A DNA stretch of 64,000 nt. Source: Micromonospora mirobrigensis. GTDB lineage: Bacteria; Actinomycetota; Actinomycetes; Mycobacteriales; Micromonosporaceae. Below the pieces are notes generated by a model. The model worked only from the letters and a program-made list of their open reading frames with translations, was not told the DNA's origin and searched no databases. Position numbers and translations under genes: made by a program. This document shows positions 1 to 7,388 of this stretch, piece after piece (position 1 is the stretch's first letter; each line of letters begins with the position of its first letter). The stretch lies in the NCBI RefSeq assembly GCF_900091555.1, contig NZ_FMCX01000009.1, forward strand, positions 1 to 64,000, read 5' to 3'.

Positions 1-2
1 AG

Positions 3-332
3 GAGAGCTTCCAGGCCGCCAAAAGCCAGGTCGGTCTGGACCAGCACCAGGTCCGCCGTTGGGACTCCTGGCACCGGTTCACCACCCTGGCCCTGGCCGC
101 CCTCGCCGTCCTGGCGATCTGCGCCGCCGACATTGCCGACCAGGACCACGCCGATAACGGCCTGATCAAGCTCACCGTCAACGAGATCCGCCGACTGATC
201 AACGCCTGCATCATCCACCCGATCAGCGACCTCGCCCACCGTTTGCACTGGTCAGGCTGGCGACGCCGGCATCAAGCCCGAGCCCGCCGAGCCCACTACA
301 CACGCCGCCTCAACCTCGAACTCCAGCCATGA
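3..332 (+). mobile_element. IS701-type transposase, C-terminal part (truncated by window edge)
   Basis: An open frame enters from the left edge and stops at 330-332, giving 109 residues. It starts with the helix ESFQAAKSQVGLDQHQVRRW, which matches the region around the last catalytic Glu of IS701-family DDE transposases. A hydrophobic Ala/Leu stretch and a basic Arg/His-rich tail follow, both usual for that family's C-terminus. Base composition is less GC-rich than in the neighbours. I cannot tell from this window whether the upstream part is complete. The region downstream (332-566) holds only fragments, so this looks like the border of an insertion scar. Confidence 0.7.
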
Positions 333-426
333 TCCCGAACGGCGGCTGCCGTACTAGAGCGTGTCCTGCCGATCATGCGGTGCTGCCGCGAGGCCTCGGG
401 CGTGGCAGGATCTTGCGGTGGCAACC

Positions 427-545
427 TATGACGTCGCACTCGTGCTGCTTGTCGATTCCTCAGGCGCAGTGCTCATGCAGCACCGCGATGCGGACGTGGC
501 TGGCGGTCTCCTCTGCGCTGGTCCTGTCTCTGCACTTGGAGAGGC
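427..545 (+). pseudogene. Possible Nudix hydrolase N-terminal remnant
   Basis: In the frame passing through 427, about 30 residues read YDVALVLLVDSSGAVLMQHR, which resembles the first beta strands of a Nudix domain (hydrophobic strand, DxxG turn, VLxxxR). The similarity stops after about residue 35, before any Nudix box, and the frame then runs into DNA that encodes the IS5-type transposase end on the other strand. I read it as a fragment cut by an insertion. The match is short and based on pattern only. It could also be chance in a scarred region. Confidence 0.3.
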
Positions 546-565
546 ACTTGACATGTGCCGGCCGG

Positions 566-730
566 TCATCGAAGCCAGATGACTGCGGCGATCAGGACCA
601 GGCTGGCCCGGCATAGGGATGCACGTTTGGCGTAGCGGGCGGCCAGGTCGCGTCACTGCTTGAGTCGGTTGAGGCAGCATTCCACGACGTTGCGCTTGCG
701 GTAGACCTGCTTGTCGAAGGCCGGTGACCG
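566..730 (-). pseudogene. IS5-type transposase C-terminal remnant with internal stop
   Basis: Read on the minus strand, the stretch gives PAFDKQVYRKRNVVE, CLNRLKQ, a stop, then RDLAARYAKRASLCRASLVL and a terminal IWLR before TGA at 566-568. This is the well-known C-terminus of IS5-family transposases (AFDKxxYxxRNVVERxxNRLKQWR, then LATRYDK). The Trp normally following LKQ is TGA at 653-655, so the remnant carries a nonsense change as well as lacking everything upstream. It cannot make an active transposase. Its left part is fused out of frame to the toxin gene at about 715-730. Confidence 0.7.
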
Positions 731-1059
731 GTGCCAGCGTGCTTGATCCAGCAGGTGCCTGTGTCGTGGTCGGGCAGGTACCAGACGCGGCCGCCGGCAG
801 TGACCTCGTACTGCCACTGCGGCAGTGACCTGCCGTTGTGCATCGCACTCGCCAGCGAGCCCTTGAGCGGGTGTTGGCGGCTGATGGGCGGGGACGGGCA
901 GGGGTCCGATTCGATGGCGTCGAATGCGGCACGGGTGTTGGCCGCCGCCTGACGGCACAGCTCCTCCCACCCCTTGGCCGCGTCGTTGGTGGCGAAGCGC
1001 AGGGCGTAGCCGCCGGGGCGTGGTGGCGGCGCGGCCCGGTCGCCGCGCTTGGCGCTCAC
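592..1059 (-). CDS. RelE/ParE-like toxin candidate with IS-derived C-terminal tail
   Basis: A 155-codon frame starts at GTG 1057-1059, which overlaps the TGA of the upstream antitoxin-like gene (GTGA), so translation is probably coupled. Residues about 18-108 (LRFATNDAAKGWEELCRQ through QWQYEVTAGGRVWYL and WIKHAGTGH) match a family of about 110 residues common in Micromonospora and Streptomyces. I associate it with RelE/ParE-type toxins because of the compact strand pattern and the antitoxin partner. The normal protein ends a few residues after AGTGHP. Here the frame runs on for about 45 residues through the IS5 remnant, read out of frame. Whether the product is active or stable is unknown. 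The family assignment is from memory, without alignment. Confidence 0.6.
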   Translation of the reverse strand: MSAKRGDRAAPPPRPGGYALRFATNDAAKGWEELCRQAAANTRAAFDAIESDPCPSPPISRQHPLKGSLASAMHNGRSLPQWQYEVTAGGRVWYLPDHDTGTCWIKHAGTGHRPSTSRSTASATSWNAASTDSSSDATWPPATPNVHPYAGPAWS

Positions 1060-1523
1060 GCGCCGGCCGGGCGCGCTACCGGCCCGAAGTCGTCGTCGCT
1101 CGGCGCGGCCAGGATCCGGTGCAGGTTGGGGTCGGCGTGGATCTCGGCGGTGTGCCGCCACTCGGTGAGCAGTTGGGACACCGCCGCGGTGTTGCCCACC
1201 GCCGCGGCGGCCTCCGCCGTCGACACGAATTCATCGACCATCCGCTCCGCGTCACCGGGTGGCAGGAACCGCACCCACGGCAGCACGGTGGGCAGCGCCT
1301 CCCGGACCAGGACGGGATCCCGGCGTACCAGGCTGGCCAGCAGCCGTGCGGTCAGGTCGACCACCTCACCCTCGGCCGCCGCCCGGTCGGCGGACATCAG
1401 GACCAGATCGGCGGCGTCCCGACGGCGCAGGCGCACCGCGCGAGCGCGGGACAGCCGGTCGGCGGTCTCCGCAGGCCGGCGGAGCAGTTCCGAGAAGGGG
1501 ACGGACTCCAACGGCATCGACAT
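1056..1523 (-). CDS. Phd/YefM-like antitoxin candidate
   Basis: This 155-residue protein starts at ATG 1523. The N-terminal 55 residues (VPFSELLRRPAETADRL, then RAVRLRRRDAADLVLMSADR) have the Phd pattern of a first helix followed by strands and an LVLM core. This N-terminal part normally binds DNA and autoregulates the operon. The longer helical C-terminus (LPTVLPWVRFLPPGDAERM and SQLLTEWRHTAEIHADPNLH) would be the toxin-neutralising part. The gene precedes the toxin-like gene with a 4-base overlap. It shows no disruption, although its partner has an altered 3' end. An antitoxin role is inferred from this architecture. Confidence 0.6.
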   Translation of the reverse strand: MSMPLESVPFSELLRRPAETADRLSRARAVRLRRRDAADLVLMSADRAAAEGEVVDLTARLLASLVRRDPVLVREALPTVLPWVRFLPPGDAERMVDEFVSTAEAAAAVGNTAAVSQLLTEWRHTAEIHADPNLHRILAAPSDDDFGPVARPAGA

Positions 1524-1623
1524 GACATCAACACTACTTCAGAACAGAGCGAGAGGGTGGTACCCAGCCGGACCCGATCGGGAAGGCTGGCGCTCGGGGC
1601 CGCCACCGGTCAGGATTCGCCGC

Positions 1624-2847
1624 ATGGGTGGCAACCTCTCCGCCGTGGTCGGTGTCGTCTCGCTGGTCACCGCGCTGGCCGCCGCGCTCTGGGCGGTGCT
1701 GCGGCTGCGCGGGCGGCGGGGGATCGCCACCGCCACCCAACGGGCCACCTACGAGGTGCTGCACACCGCCGGCCTGGCCGCCGAGCCGCTGCGCACCGGG
1801 TTGAGCCCCACCGGCGCGGCGAAGGCCGTACGCCATCTGCGGGCGCTGGTGGGGGCGGCCGGGCTGGCCCTCACCGACCGGGACCAGCTGCTCGCCCTCG
1901 ACGGCGACGGCGCGCACCACGGCGACCAGCTGGTCGCGGCGGCCCGGCGGGCGGTGGCCAGCGGGCGGTCCACCGTGCTGCGCGAGTCGGAGCTGGACTG
2001 CGACCTGGTCGACTGCCCGGTACGCGGCGCGGTGGTCGCGCCGCTGAGCGCGGAGGGCCGGGTGGTCGGGGCGCTGGTCGCGGTCGCCGACGAGCGGCCC
2101 GCGCCCGGGCTGGTGCAGGCCACCCTGGAGACCGCCCACTGGGCCGGTGACCAGCTCGCCCTGGCCGAGCTGGACTCGTCCCGGGAGCGGCTGGCCCGGG
2201 CCGAGGTACGCGCGCTGCGCGCCCAGATCAGCCCACACTTCATCTACAACGCGCTGACCGCGATCGGTTCGTTCGTCCGGACCGACCCGGACCGGGCCCG
2301 GGAGCTGATCCTGGAGTTCGCCGAGTTCACCCGGTACTCGTTCCGCTCGCACGGCGAGTTCACCACGCTGGCCGAGGAGCTGCGCTCGATCGACCGCTAC
2401 CTCACCATCGAGCGGGCCCGGTTCGGCGACCGGTTGCAGGTGCGGTTGCAGATCGCCCCGGAGGTGCTGCCGGTGACCCTGCCCTTCCTCTGCCTGCAAC
2501 CGCTGGTCGAGAACGCCGTCCGGCACGGGTTGTCCCGCAAGCCCGGCACCGGCATGGTGAGCATCGAGGCCCGGGACGCGGGCGCCGAATGCCACATCAC
2601 GGTGGAGGACGACGGAGTGGGCATGGATCCGACCACGCTGACCGCCGGGATCGCCGAGCTGGCCGGCGCCGGCAGCGACCCGGCCGACGACCCGGGCCAG
2701 CACGTCGGCCTCTCCAACGTCGACGAGCGGCTCCGGTCGGCCTTCGGCGACCGGTTCGGCCTGGTCGTCGAGACCGGCCTCGGCTCGGGTACGAAGGTGA
2801 GCATGCGGGTGCCGAAGTTCCACCCGGGCGTACGGGCCGGCTCGTGA
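1624..2847 (+). CDS. LytS-type sensor histidine kinase
   Basis: A 407-residue sensor kinase. Residues about 4-25 form one N-terminal membrane helix. Residues about 40-175 look like a GAF-type sensory domain, and a His_kinase domain follows with ALRAQISPHFIYNAL (phosphoacceptor His about 205). The ATPase domain shows LQPLVENAVRHG (N box) and VEDDGVGMD (G box). This is the LytS/YehU class, but it has a single membrane helix instead of a multi-helix 5TM receptor. A purine-rich CAGGA lies about 9 bases before ATG 1624. The stop overlaps the next gene's GTG, so kinase and LytTR regulator form an operon. Confidence 0.85.
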   Translation: MGGNLSAVVGVVSLVTALAAALWAVLRLRGRRGIATATQRATYEVLHTAGLAAEPLRTGLSPTGAAKAVRHLRALVGAAGLALTDRDQLLALDGDGAHHGDQLVAAARRAVASGRSTVLRESELDCDLVDCPVRGAVVAPLSAEGRVVGALVAVADERPAPGLVQATLETAHWAGDQLALAELDSSRERLARAEVRALRAQISPHFIYNALTAIGSFVRTDPDRARELILEFAEFTRYSFRSHGEFTTLAEELRSIDRYLTIERARFGDRLQVRLQIAPEVLPVTLPFLCLQPLVENAVRHGLSRKPGTGMVSIEARDAGAECHITVEDDGVGMDPTTLTAGIAELAGAGSDPADDPGQHVGLSNVDERLRSAFGDRFGLVVETGLGSGTKVSMRVPKFHPGVRAGS

Positions 2848-3602
2848 CGACGGGTTTCCTCCGGGTGCTCGCCGTCGACGACGAGCCACCGGCGCTGGAC
2901 GAGCTGGCGTACCACCTGCGGGCCGACCCGCGGGTGGCCCGGCTGCACACCGCCGGGGACGCCACCGAGGCGCTGCGGGTGCTCCGCGACGGCGACGTGG
3001 ACGTGGTCTTCCTGGACATCCGGATGCCCGGGCTGGACGGGATGGAGCTGGCCCGGGTGCTGCGCCGGTTCGCCCGGCCACCCGCGATCGTCTTCGTCAC
3101 CGCGTACGACGACGGGGCGGTGGACGCGTTCGACCTGGGCGCCACCGACTACGTCCGCAAGCCGGTACGCGCCGAACGCCTCGCCGAGTCGCTGCGCCGG
3201 GTGATCGGCTCCCGGGTGGTGCCGTCGCACCCGGCGGCCCTGGCCCGGGCGGAGGAGGACCCGACCATCCCGATCGAGCTGGCCGGCACCACCCGGATGC
3301 TGCCCCGCTCGGCGGTGCGCTGGGTGGAGGCGCAGGGTGACTACGCCCGGCTGCACACCGCCGACGGCTCGCACCTGGTCCGGGTCTCCCTGGCCACCCT
3401 CGCCGAACGCTGGGCGGACGCCGGTTTCGTCCGGATCCACCGGTCGTACCTGGTGCAGTTGAAGCTGATCGCGGAGCTGCGGCTGGCCAACTCCGGCTAC
3501 GTGGTGGTGATCGACGGCACCGAGCTGCCGGTGAGCCGCCGGCACACCCGAGAGTTGAAGGACAAGCTGGTCCGGGCGGCCAAGCAGGACTGGAACCGCT
3601 GA
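2844..3602 (+). CDS. LytTR-family response regulator
   Basis: A 252-residue regulator that starts at GTG 2844 inside the stop of the kinase gene (GTGA). The receiver domain is complete: acidic pair D12-D13, phosphoacceptor D58 in FLDIRMPG, T86 and K106 in DYVRKP. From about residue 150 a LytTR DNA-binding domain follows (AVRWVEAQGDYARLHTADG and FVRIHRSYLV). LytTR regulators control surface, autolysis or secretion genes. No target can be named here. It is the obvious partner of the LytS-type kinase at 1624. Confidence 0.9.
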   Translation: MTTGFLRVLAVDDEPPALDELAYHLRADPRVARLHTAGDATEALRVLRDGDVDVVFLDIRMPGLDGMELARVLRRFARPPAIVFVTAYDDGAVDAFDLGATDYVRKPVRAERLAESLRRVIGSRVVPSHPAALARAEEDPTIPIELAGTTRMLPRSAVRWVEAQGDYARLHTADGSHLVRVSLATLAERWADAGFVRIHRSYLVQLKLIAELRLANSGYVVVIDGTELPVSRRHTRELKDKLVRAAKQDWNR

Positions 3603-3613
3603 ACCGACGCCGG

Positions 3614-5734
3614 TCAGGCGACCGCGGTGGTCGCCACGCTGGCGTCGGCGGCGTGCAGCGGCACATAGTGGTCGAAGAAGAGGGTCCGGACCAGCTCCAC
3701 CCGGCCGCCCACCCCGAAGGCCCGGAACAACGCCAGCATGCCCTGCTGCACGTCGTACGCGGAGATGCCCAGCTCCCGGGCGATCTGGCCGGTGTTGCGG
3801 CCGCGCACCACGGCGCCGAGCAGCCGCCACTGGGCGGCGGAGAGCCCCCGGGCCCGGGCGACGAACTCGCTGACCTGGTGCGGCCGGATCCGCTGCACGG
3901 TGACCGCCACGCCGGTGTCCCGTTCGGCGGCGTGGAACGCCAGCCACCGGCCGTCGTGCCGGGCCCCGGCGGCCGAGCCGACCAGGCCGGAGAGGCGTCC
4001 CCGCGCCACCGCCGCGCCGACCCGGTCCAGCTCCGCGGTGTCCAGCAGCGCCCGGGCGTCGTCGCTCATGTCGAAGAGCCGGCCGTCCCGGGAGACGGTC
4101 AGCGAGCCGGCCACCGGCCGGCGGGTCGGGCCGGGCGGCGGCTCGGCCACGGTCGGGCGGGCGGCCCGGCCGAACCGGGGCCGCAGCAGCCGGCCGCCGC
4201 GCGGGGCCGGCGGGTCGGCGGGCACCTCGACGGGCCGCTCCGGCTCGGGTTCGCCGCGCAGCAGCGTCTGCCGCAGCGCCGACCCGAGCGGCCGGCCGGC
4301 GGGGGCGAGCTGGGCGACGTCGGCGTCGGTGAACCGGCCGCCGGCCCGGTAGAGCAGCAGCGTGCCCCAGGCGCCCTCGTTGTCGTAGCAGGTCAGCCGC
4401 AGCTCGTCGGAGAACCCGCGCGGGTGCAGCACGTGCCGGAAGCGGCGGCTGGCGGCCGGGTCCCCCTGGCTGACGGCGTGCAGGGTGCCGATCCGGGGCC
4501 CCTCGGCCAGCTCGGCGATCTTCAGCACGTCCTCCTGGCCGTACTCGTTGGCGAAGAGCTCCTGCTCGAAGCGCTCGTCGTCCGCGCCGCCGTCGACCAC
4601 GCAGGACGCCCACATCAGCGTCACCGGGTCCAGCACCGCCCAGATCGCCAGGTCGAAGCCGACCGTGCCGCGCAGCAGCACGCTGGCCTGCCGGCGCAGG
4701 TCGACGTGGTCCAGCGTGAGGTCGAGGTGGCTGCCCAGCCGCGCCACGTACGGCTCACCGGACCTGACCGGCAGCCCCGCCAGCGGGTCGGTGCGGACCG
4801 CCGCCCGGCCCCGGTCCGGCCCGCCCCCGGCGTCCGGGCCGGTGTCGTCGACGTCGGCCAGCTCGTCGGCGAGCTCCAGGGGCACCCGGATGCCCGCCGC
4901 GTGGGCCAGGGTGACGGCCACCTCGGCGCTTGCCGGGCGCCTCGTCGGCTTCTTCGCCAGACAGCGGTGCACCAGGTCGATCACCACCGGCGGCACCCCG
5001 GGCAGTCGGGGCAGCGGCGCCGGCTCCAGGTAGACGTGCGCGGTGAGCATCCGGGTGGCGGTCTCGGCCGGCCAGGGGGCCCGGCCGGCGAGCAGCCGGT
5101 AGAGGATCAGGGCGAGGGCGTAGACGTCGCTCTCGGCGACCACCGGGTCGTCGGAGAGCCGCTCCGGGGCCAGGTACGCCGCGGTGCCGAGCAGCTGCCC
5201 GGTGGCCTCCTCGACCTGGCCGACCGCCGCGGCGAGTCCGAAGTCGACGACCCGGGCGCCGTTGGCGGTCAGCATCACGTTGGCCGGCTTCACGTCCCGG
5301 TGCACCAGCCCCTGGGCGTGGGCGGCGGCGAGCGCGGAGGCGATCTCGGCGCAGATCCGCAGCGCCGACTCCACCGAGACCGGGCCGCGTTTGAGCCGCT
5401 GGGCCAGCGTCCGGCCCGGCAACAGCTCCATCACCACGAACGGCACCGGGTCACCGGCGTCGGAGACCGACTCGCCGTAGTCGTAGACGCCGCCGACGTG
5501 CGGGTGGGAGAGCCGGGCCGCGGCACGCGCCTCGGCGAGCACCCGCTGTCGGGCGACCGGGTCCTCGGCGTACTGCCCGCTGAGGACCTTCACCGCCACC
5601 TCCCGGTCCAGCACCCGGTCGTGGGCCCGCCACACCACGCCCATGCCGCCGGACCCGAGCCGGTCGATCAGCCGGTACCGGTCGGCCAGGATCTCTTCTC
5701 CCCCCACCGGCACAGTCTGCCTGGTCGGCGGCAC
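3614..5734 (-). CDS. Ser/Thr protein kinase fused to GAF/PAS-like and LuxR-type HTH domains
   Basis: A 706-residue protein. Residues 19-280 are a complete Hanks-type kinase: glycine loop GSGGMGVV, K49, HRDVKPAN with D147, and D164-F165-G166. No membrane helix follows, unlike PknB-type receptors. Residues about 325-480 resemble a GAF domain and residues 545-600 a PAS-like segment. The last 75 residues contain a LuxR-type helix-turn-helix (LSAAQWRLLGAVVRGRNTGQ, then IARELGISAYDVQQGM). The start is GTG 5734; an ATG 2 bases upstream is out of frame. One protein would thus join phosphorylation, a sensor and DNA binding. It is divergent from the NarL-like gene at 5883. A sequencing frameshift joining two genes cannot be excluded, but codon bias is continuous. 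Confidence 0.8.
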   Translation of the reverse strand: MPPTRQTVPVGGEEILADRYRLIDRLGSGGMGVVWRAHDRVLDREVAVKVLSGQYAEDPVARQRVLAEARAAARLSHPHVGGVYDYGESVSDAGDPVPFVVMELLPGRTLAQRLKRGPVSVESALRICAEIASALAAAHAQGLVHRDVKPANVMLTANGARVVDFGLAAAVGQVEEATGQLLGTAAYLAPERLSDDPVVAESDVYALALILYRLLAGRAPWPAETATRMLTAHVYLEPAPLPRLPGVPPVVIDLVHRCLAKKPTRRPASAEVAVTLAHAAGIRVPLELADELADVDDTGPDAGGGPDRGRAAVRTDPLAGLPVRSGEPYVARLGSHLDLTLDHVDLRRQASVLLRGTVGFDLAIWAVLDPVTLMWASCVVDGGADDERFEQELFANEYGQEDVLKIAELAEGPRIGTLHAVSQGDPAASRRFRHVLHPRGFSDELRLTCYDNEGAWGTLLLYRAGGRFTDADVAQLAPAGRPLGSALRQTLLRGEPEPERPVEVPADPPAPRGGRLLRPRFGRAARPTVAEPPPGPTRRPVAGSLTVSRDGRLFDMSDDARALLDTAELDRVGAAVARGRLSGLVGSAAGARHDGRWLAFHAAERDTGVAVTVQRIRPHQVSEFVARARGLSAAQWRLLGAVVRGRNTGQIARELGISAYDVQQGMLALFRAFGVGGRVELVRTLFFDHYVPLHAADASVATTAVA

Positions 5735-5882
5735 ATCGGCCCGGCGACGGGCATCCCTCGCGGTGACCGATCCCCGACTCAGCGTGGAGATTTATGTTCG
5801 TCACCCCCTCCGGCGGGGGACACTCCCGGCGACCGCGGTCACCGGACCCCGGTGGTCGTCCAGCGAGGAAGAGGGTGCACCG

Positions 5883-6455
5883 GTGCCGAAGCTGTTCACC
5901 GTGCACGCCCGGACGCGTACCCACCTGCTGGTCCGGCAGGCCGTCGCCACCCTGCCCGAGGTGGAGCTGGTGGGCAGCAGCGGCACCGCCGGGGAGGCGC
6001 TGCGGGTGTTCGGCACGCTCGCCCCGGACGCGCTGACCGTCGACGTGCGGCTGCCCGACGGCGACGGGATCGACCTGGCCGTCCGGCTGCGCGACCTGCG
6101 GCCACAGCTGCGGGTGGTGCTCTTCGGGCCGGCCAGCGACACCCTGCTGCGCCGGGCGGTGGCGGCCGGGATGCCGGCGTACCTGCCGGTGCACCCCGAG
6201 GCGGGGCAGGTGGGCACCGCCCTGCGGGACTGCCTGGCCGGCCGGACCAGCTATCCGGCCCGGTTCCTGGCCGGGGCGCTGCGCCGGGACCCGCCGGCCC
6301 GGCTGAGCCCCCGGGAACGGGAGGTCGCCGCGCTGGTCGGCGACGGGGTGCCGGCCGTCGAGGTGGCGGTGCTGCTGGGGATCAGCGAGTCGGCGGTCCG
6401 GACGTACCTGGCCCGGGCCCGGGCCAAGACCGCCCACGAGGGCCGGCGCGGCTGA
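5883..6455 (+). CDS. NarL/FixJ-type regulator with degenerate receiver
   Basis: A 190-residue protein chosen to start at GTG 5883, which has an AGGG about 7 bases upstream; the longer open frame upstream overlaps the divergent kinase gene. The N-terminal 115 residues follow the receiver fold and keep an Asp at position 54 (VDVRLPDGDGID). However, the first strand (KLFTVHARTRTHLL) lacks the acidic pair, and the usual Lys is replaced in AYLPVHP. The C-terminus is a LuxR-type HTH (LSPREREVAALVGDGVPAVE, then ISESAVRTYLARARAK). Classical phosphorylation is therefore doubtful. It sits between the kinase fusion and the convergent 3' end of the Tad operon, so control of pilus genes is possible but unproven. 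Confidence 0.8.
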   Translation: MPKLFTVHARTRTHLLVRQAVATLPEVELVGSSGTAGEALRVFGTLAPDALTVDVRLPDGDGIDLAVRLRDLRPQLRVVLFGPASDTLLRRAVAAGMPAYLPVHPEAGQVGTALRDCLAGRTSYPARFLAGALRRDPPARLSPREREVAALVGDGVPAVEVAVLLGISESAVRTYLARARAKTAHEGRRG

Positions 6456-6476
6456 CGTCCGGGGTTGCGGCCGGCT

Positions 6477-7385
6477 TCAGGGCGCCAGGGCGTCGAGCAT
6501 CCGGAGCAGTCCCGGGCCGAGCACCACCACGAAGAGCGCCGGGAAGATGCAGAAGATCATCGGGAAGAGGATCTTCACCGGGATCTTCTGGGCCAGCTCC
6601 TCGGCCCGCTGCCGGCGTCGCAGCCGCATCTCGGCGGCCTGCTGGCGCAGCACCCCGGCCACCGGCACACCGAGGGTGGTGGCCTGCACGGTCGCCGACG
6701 CGAACGACTTCAGCTCGGCGACGCTGCTGCGGGCCGCCATCTCCCGCAGCGCGTCCACCCGCGACCGGCCGATCCGCATCTCGTGCAGCACCCGGGCGAA
6801 CTCGCCGACCATCGGCCCCCGGCCGTTGCGGACCACCTGCGCCAGCGCCGCCTCGAAGCCCAGCCCGGCCTCCACGGTCACCACAAGCGTCTCCAGGATG
6901 CCCGGCAGGGTGCGCCGGATCTCCTCCTGACGCTCCTGGGCCAGGTGCGCCACCAACAGGTCGGGAGCGAAGAACCCGGCGGCCGCGCCGACCACCACCC
7001 AGACCACCACGCCGAACGGCCCGGCGAACAGCAGCGCCAGCAGCAGACCCACCGCGGCGCCCACGAACAACAGCACCGCCTTGTACGCCAGCAGCGCGTC
7101 CATGCCCAGCCAGCCCGGATTGCCGGCCCGGTCCAACCGGCGGCCGAGCCCGGCGAACATCCCGGCCGGGGTCAGCCGACCACCCAGCTCACCGGCGCGC
7201 CCGAGCAGTGCTCCCGGTCCGGGGGCGGGTGGCCCCTCCGGCGTCCCGGCGACCCGGTAGCCGCGGTCGGCGGCGGCCAGCGTCCGGGTCACCGCGCCGC
7301 GTTCCCGGGCGGCGAGGAGCCCGACCAGGGCGGCGACCAGGGCCAGGAACATCGCGCCCAGTCCCACCAGCAGCAACGGGTCCAC
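6477..7385 (-). CDS. tadC: TadC-like Flp pilus assembly membrane protein
   Basis: A 302-residue T2SS-F family membrane protein and the last gene of the minus-strand Tad operon. It has an N-terminal membrane helix, two central helices after residue about 95, a conserved cytoplasmic block (ETLVVTVEAGLGFEAAL, REMAARSSVAELKSFASATV) and C-terminal helices (ILFPMIFCIFPALFVVVLGP). TadC works with TadB as the inner-membrane platform for pilus assembly. The start is GTG 7385, three bases after the TadB stop, so the two are co-translated. Confidence 0.9.
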   Translation of the reverse strand: MDPLLLVGLGAMFLALVAALVGLLAARERGAVTRTLAAADRGYRVAGTPEGPPAPGPGALLGRAGELGGRLTPAGMFAGLGRRLDRAGNPGWLGMDALLAYKAVLLFVGAAVGLLLALLFAGPFGVVVWVVVGAAAGFFAPDLLVAHLAQERQEEIRRTLPGILETLVVTVEAGLGFEAALAQVVRNGRGPMVGEFARVLHEMRIGRSRVDALREMAARSSVAELKSFASATVQATTLGVPVAGVLRQQAAEMRLRRRQRAEELAQKIPVKILFPMIFCIFPALFVVVLGPGLLRMLDALAP

Positions 7386-7388
7386 GCC

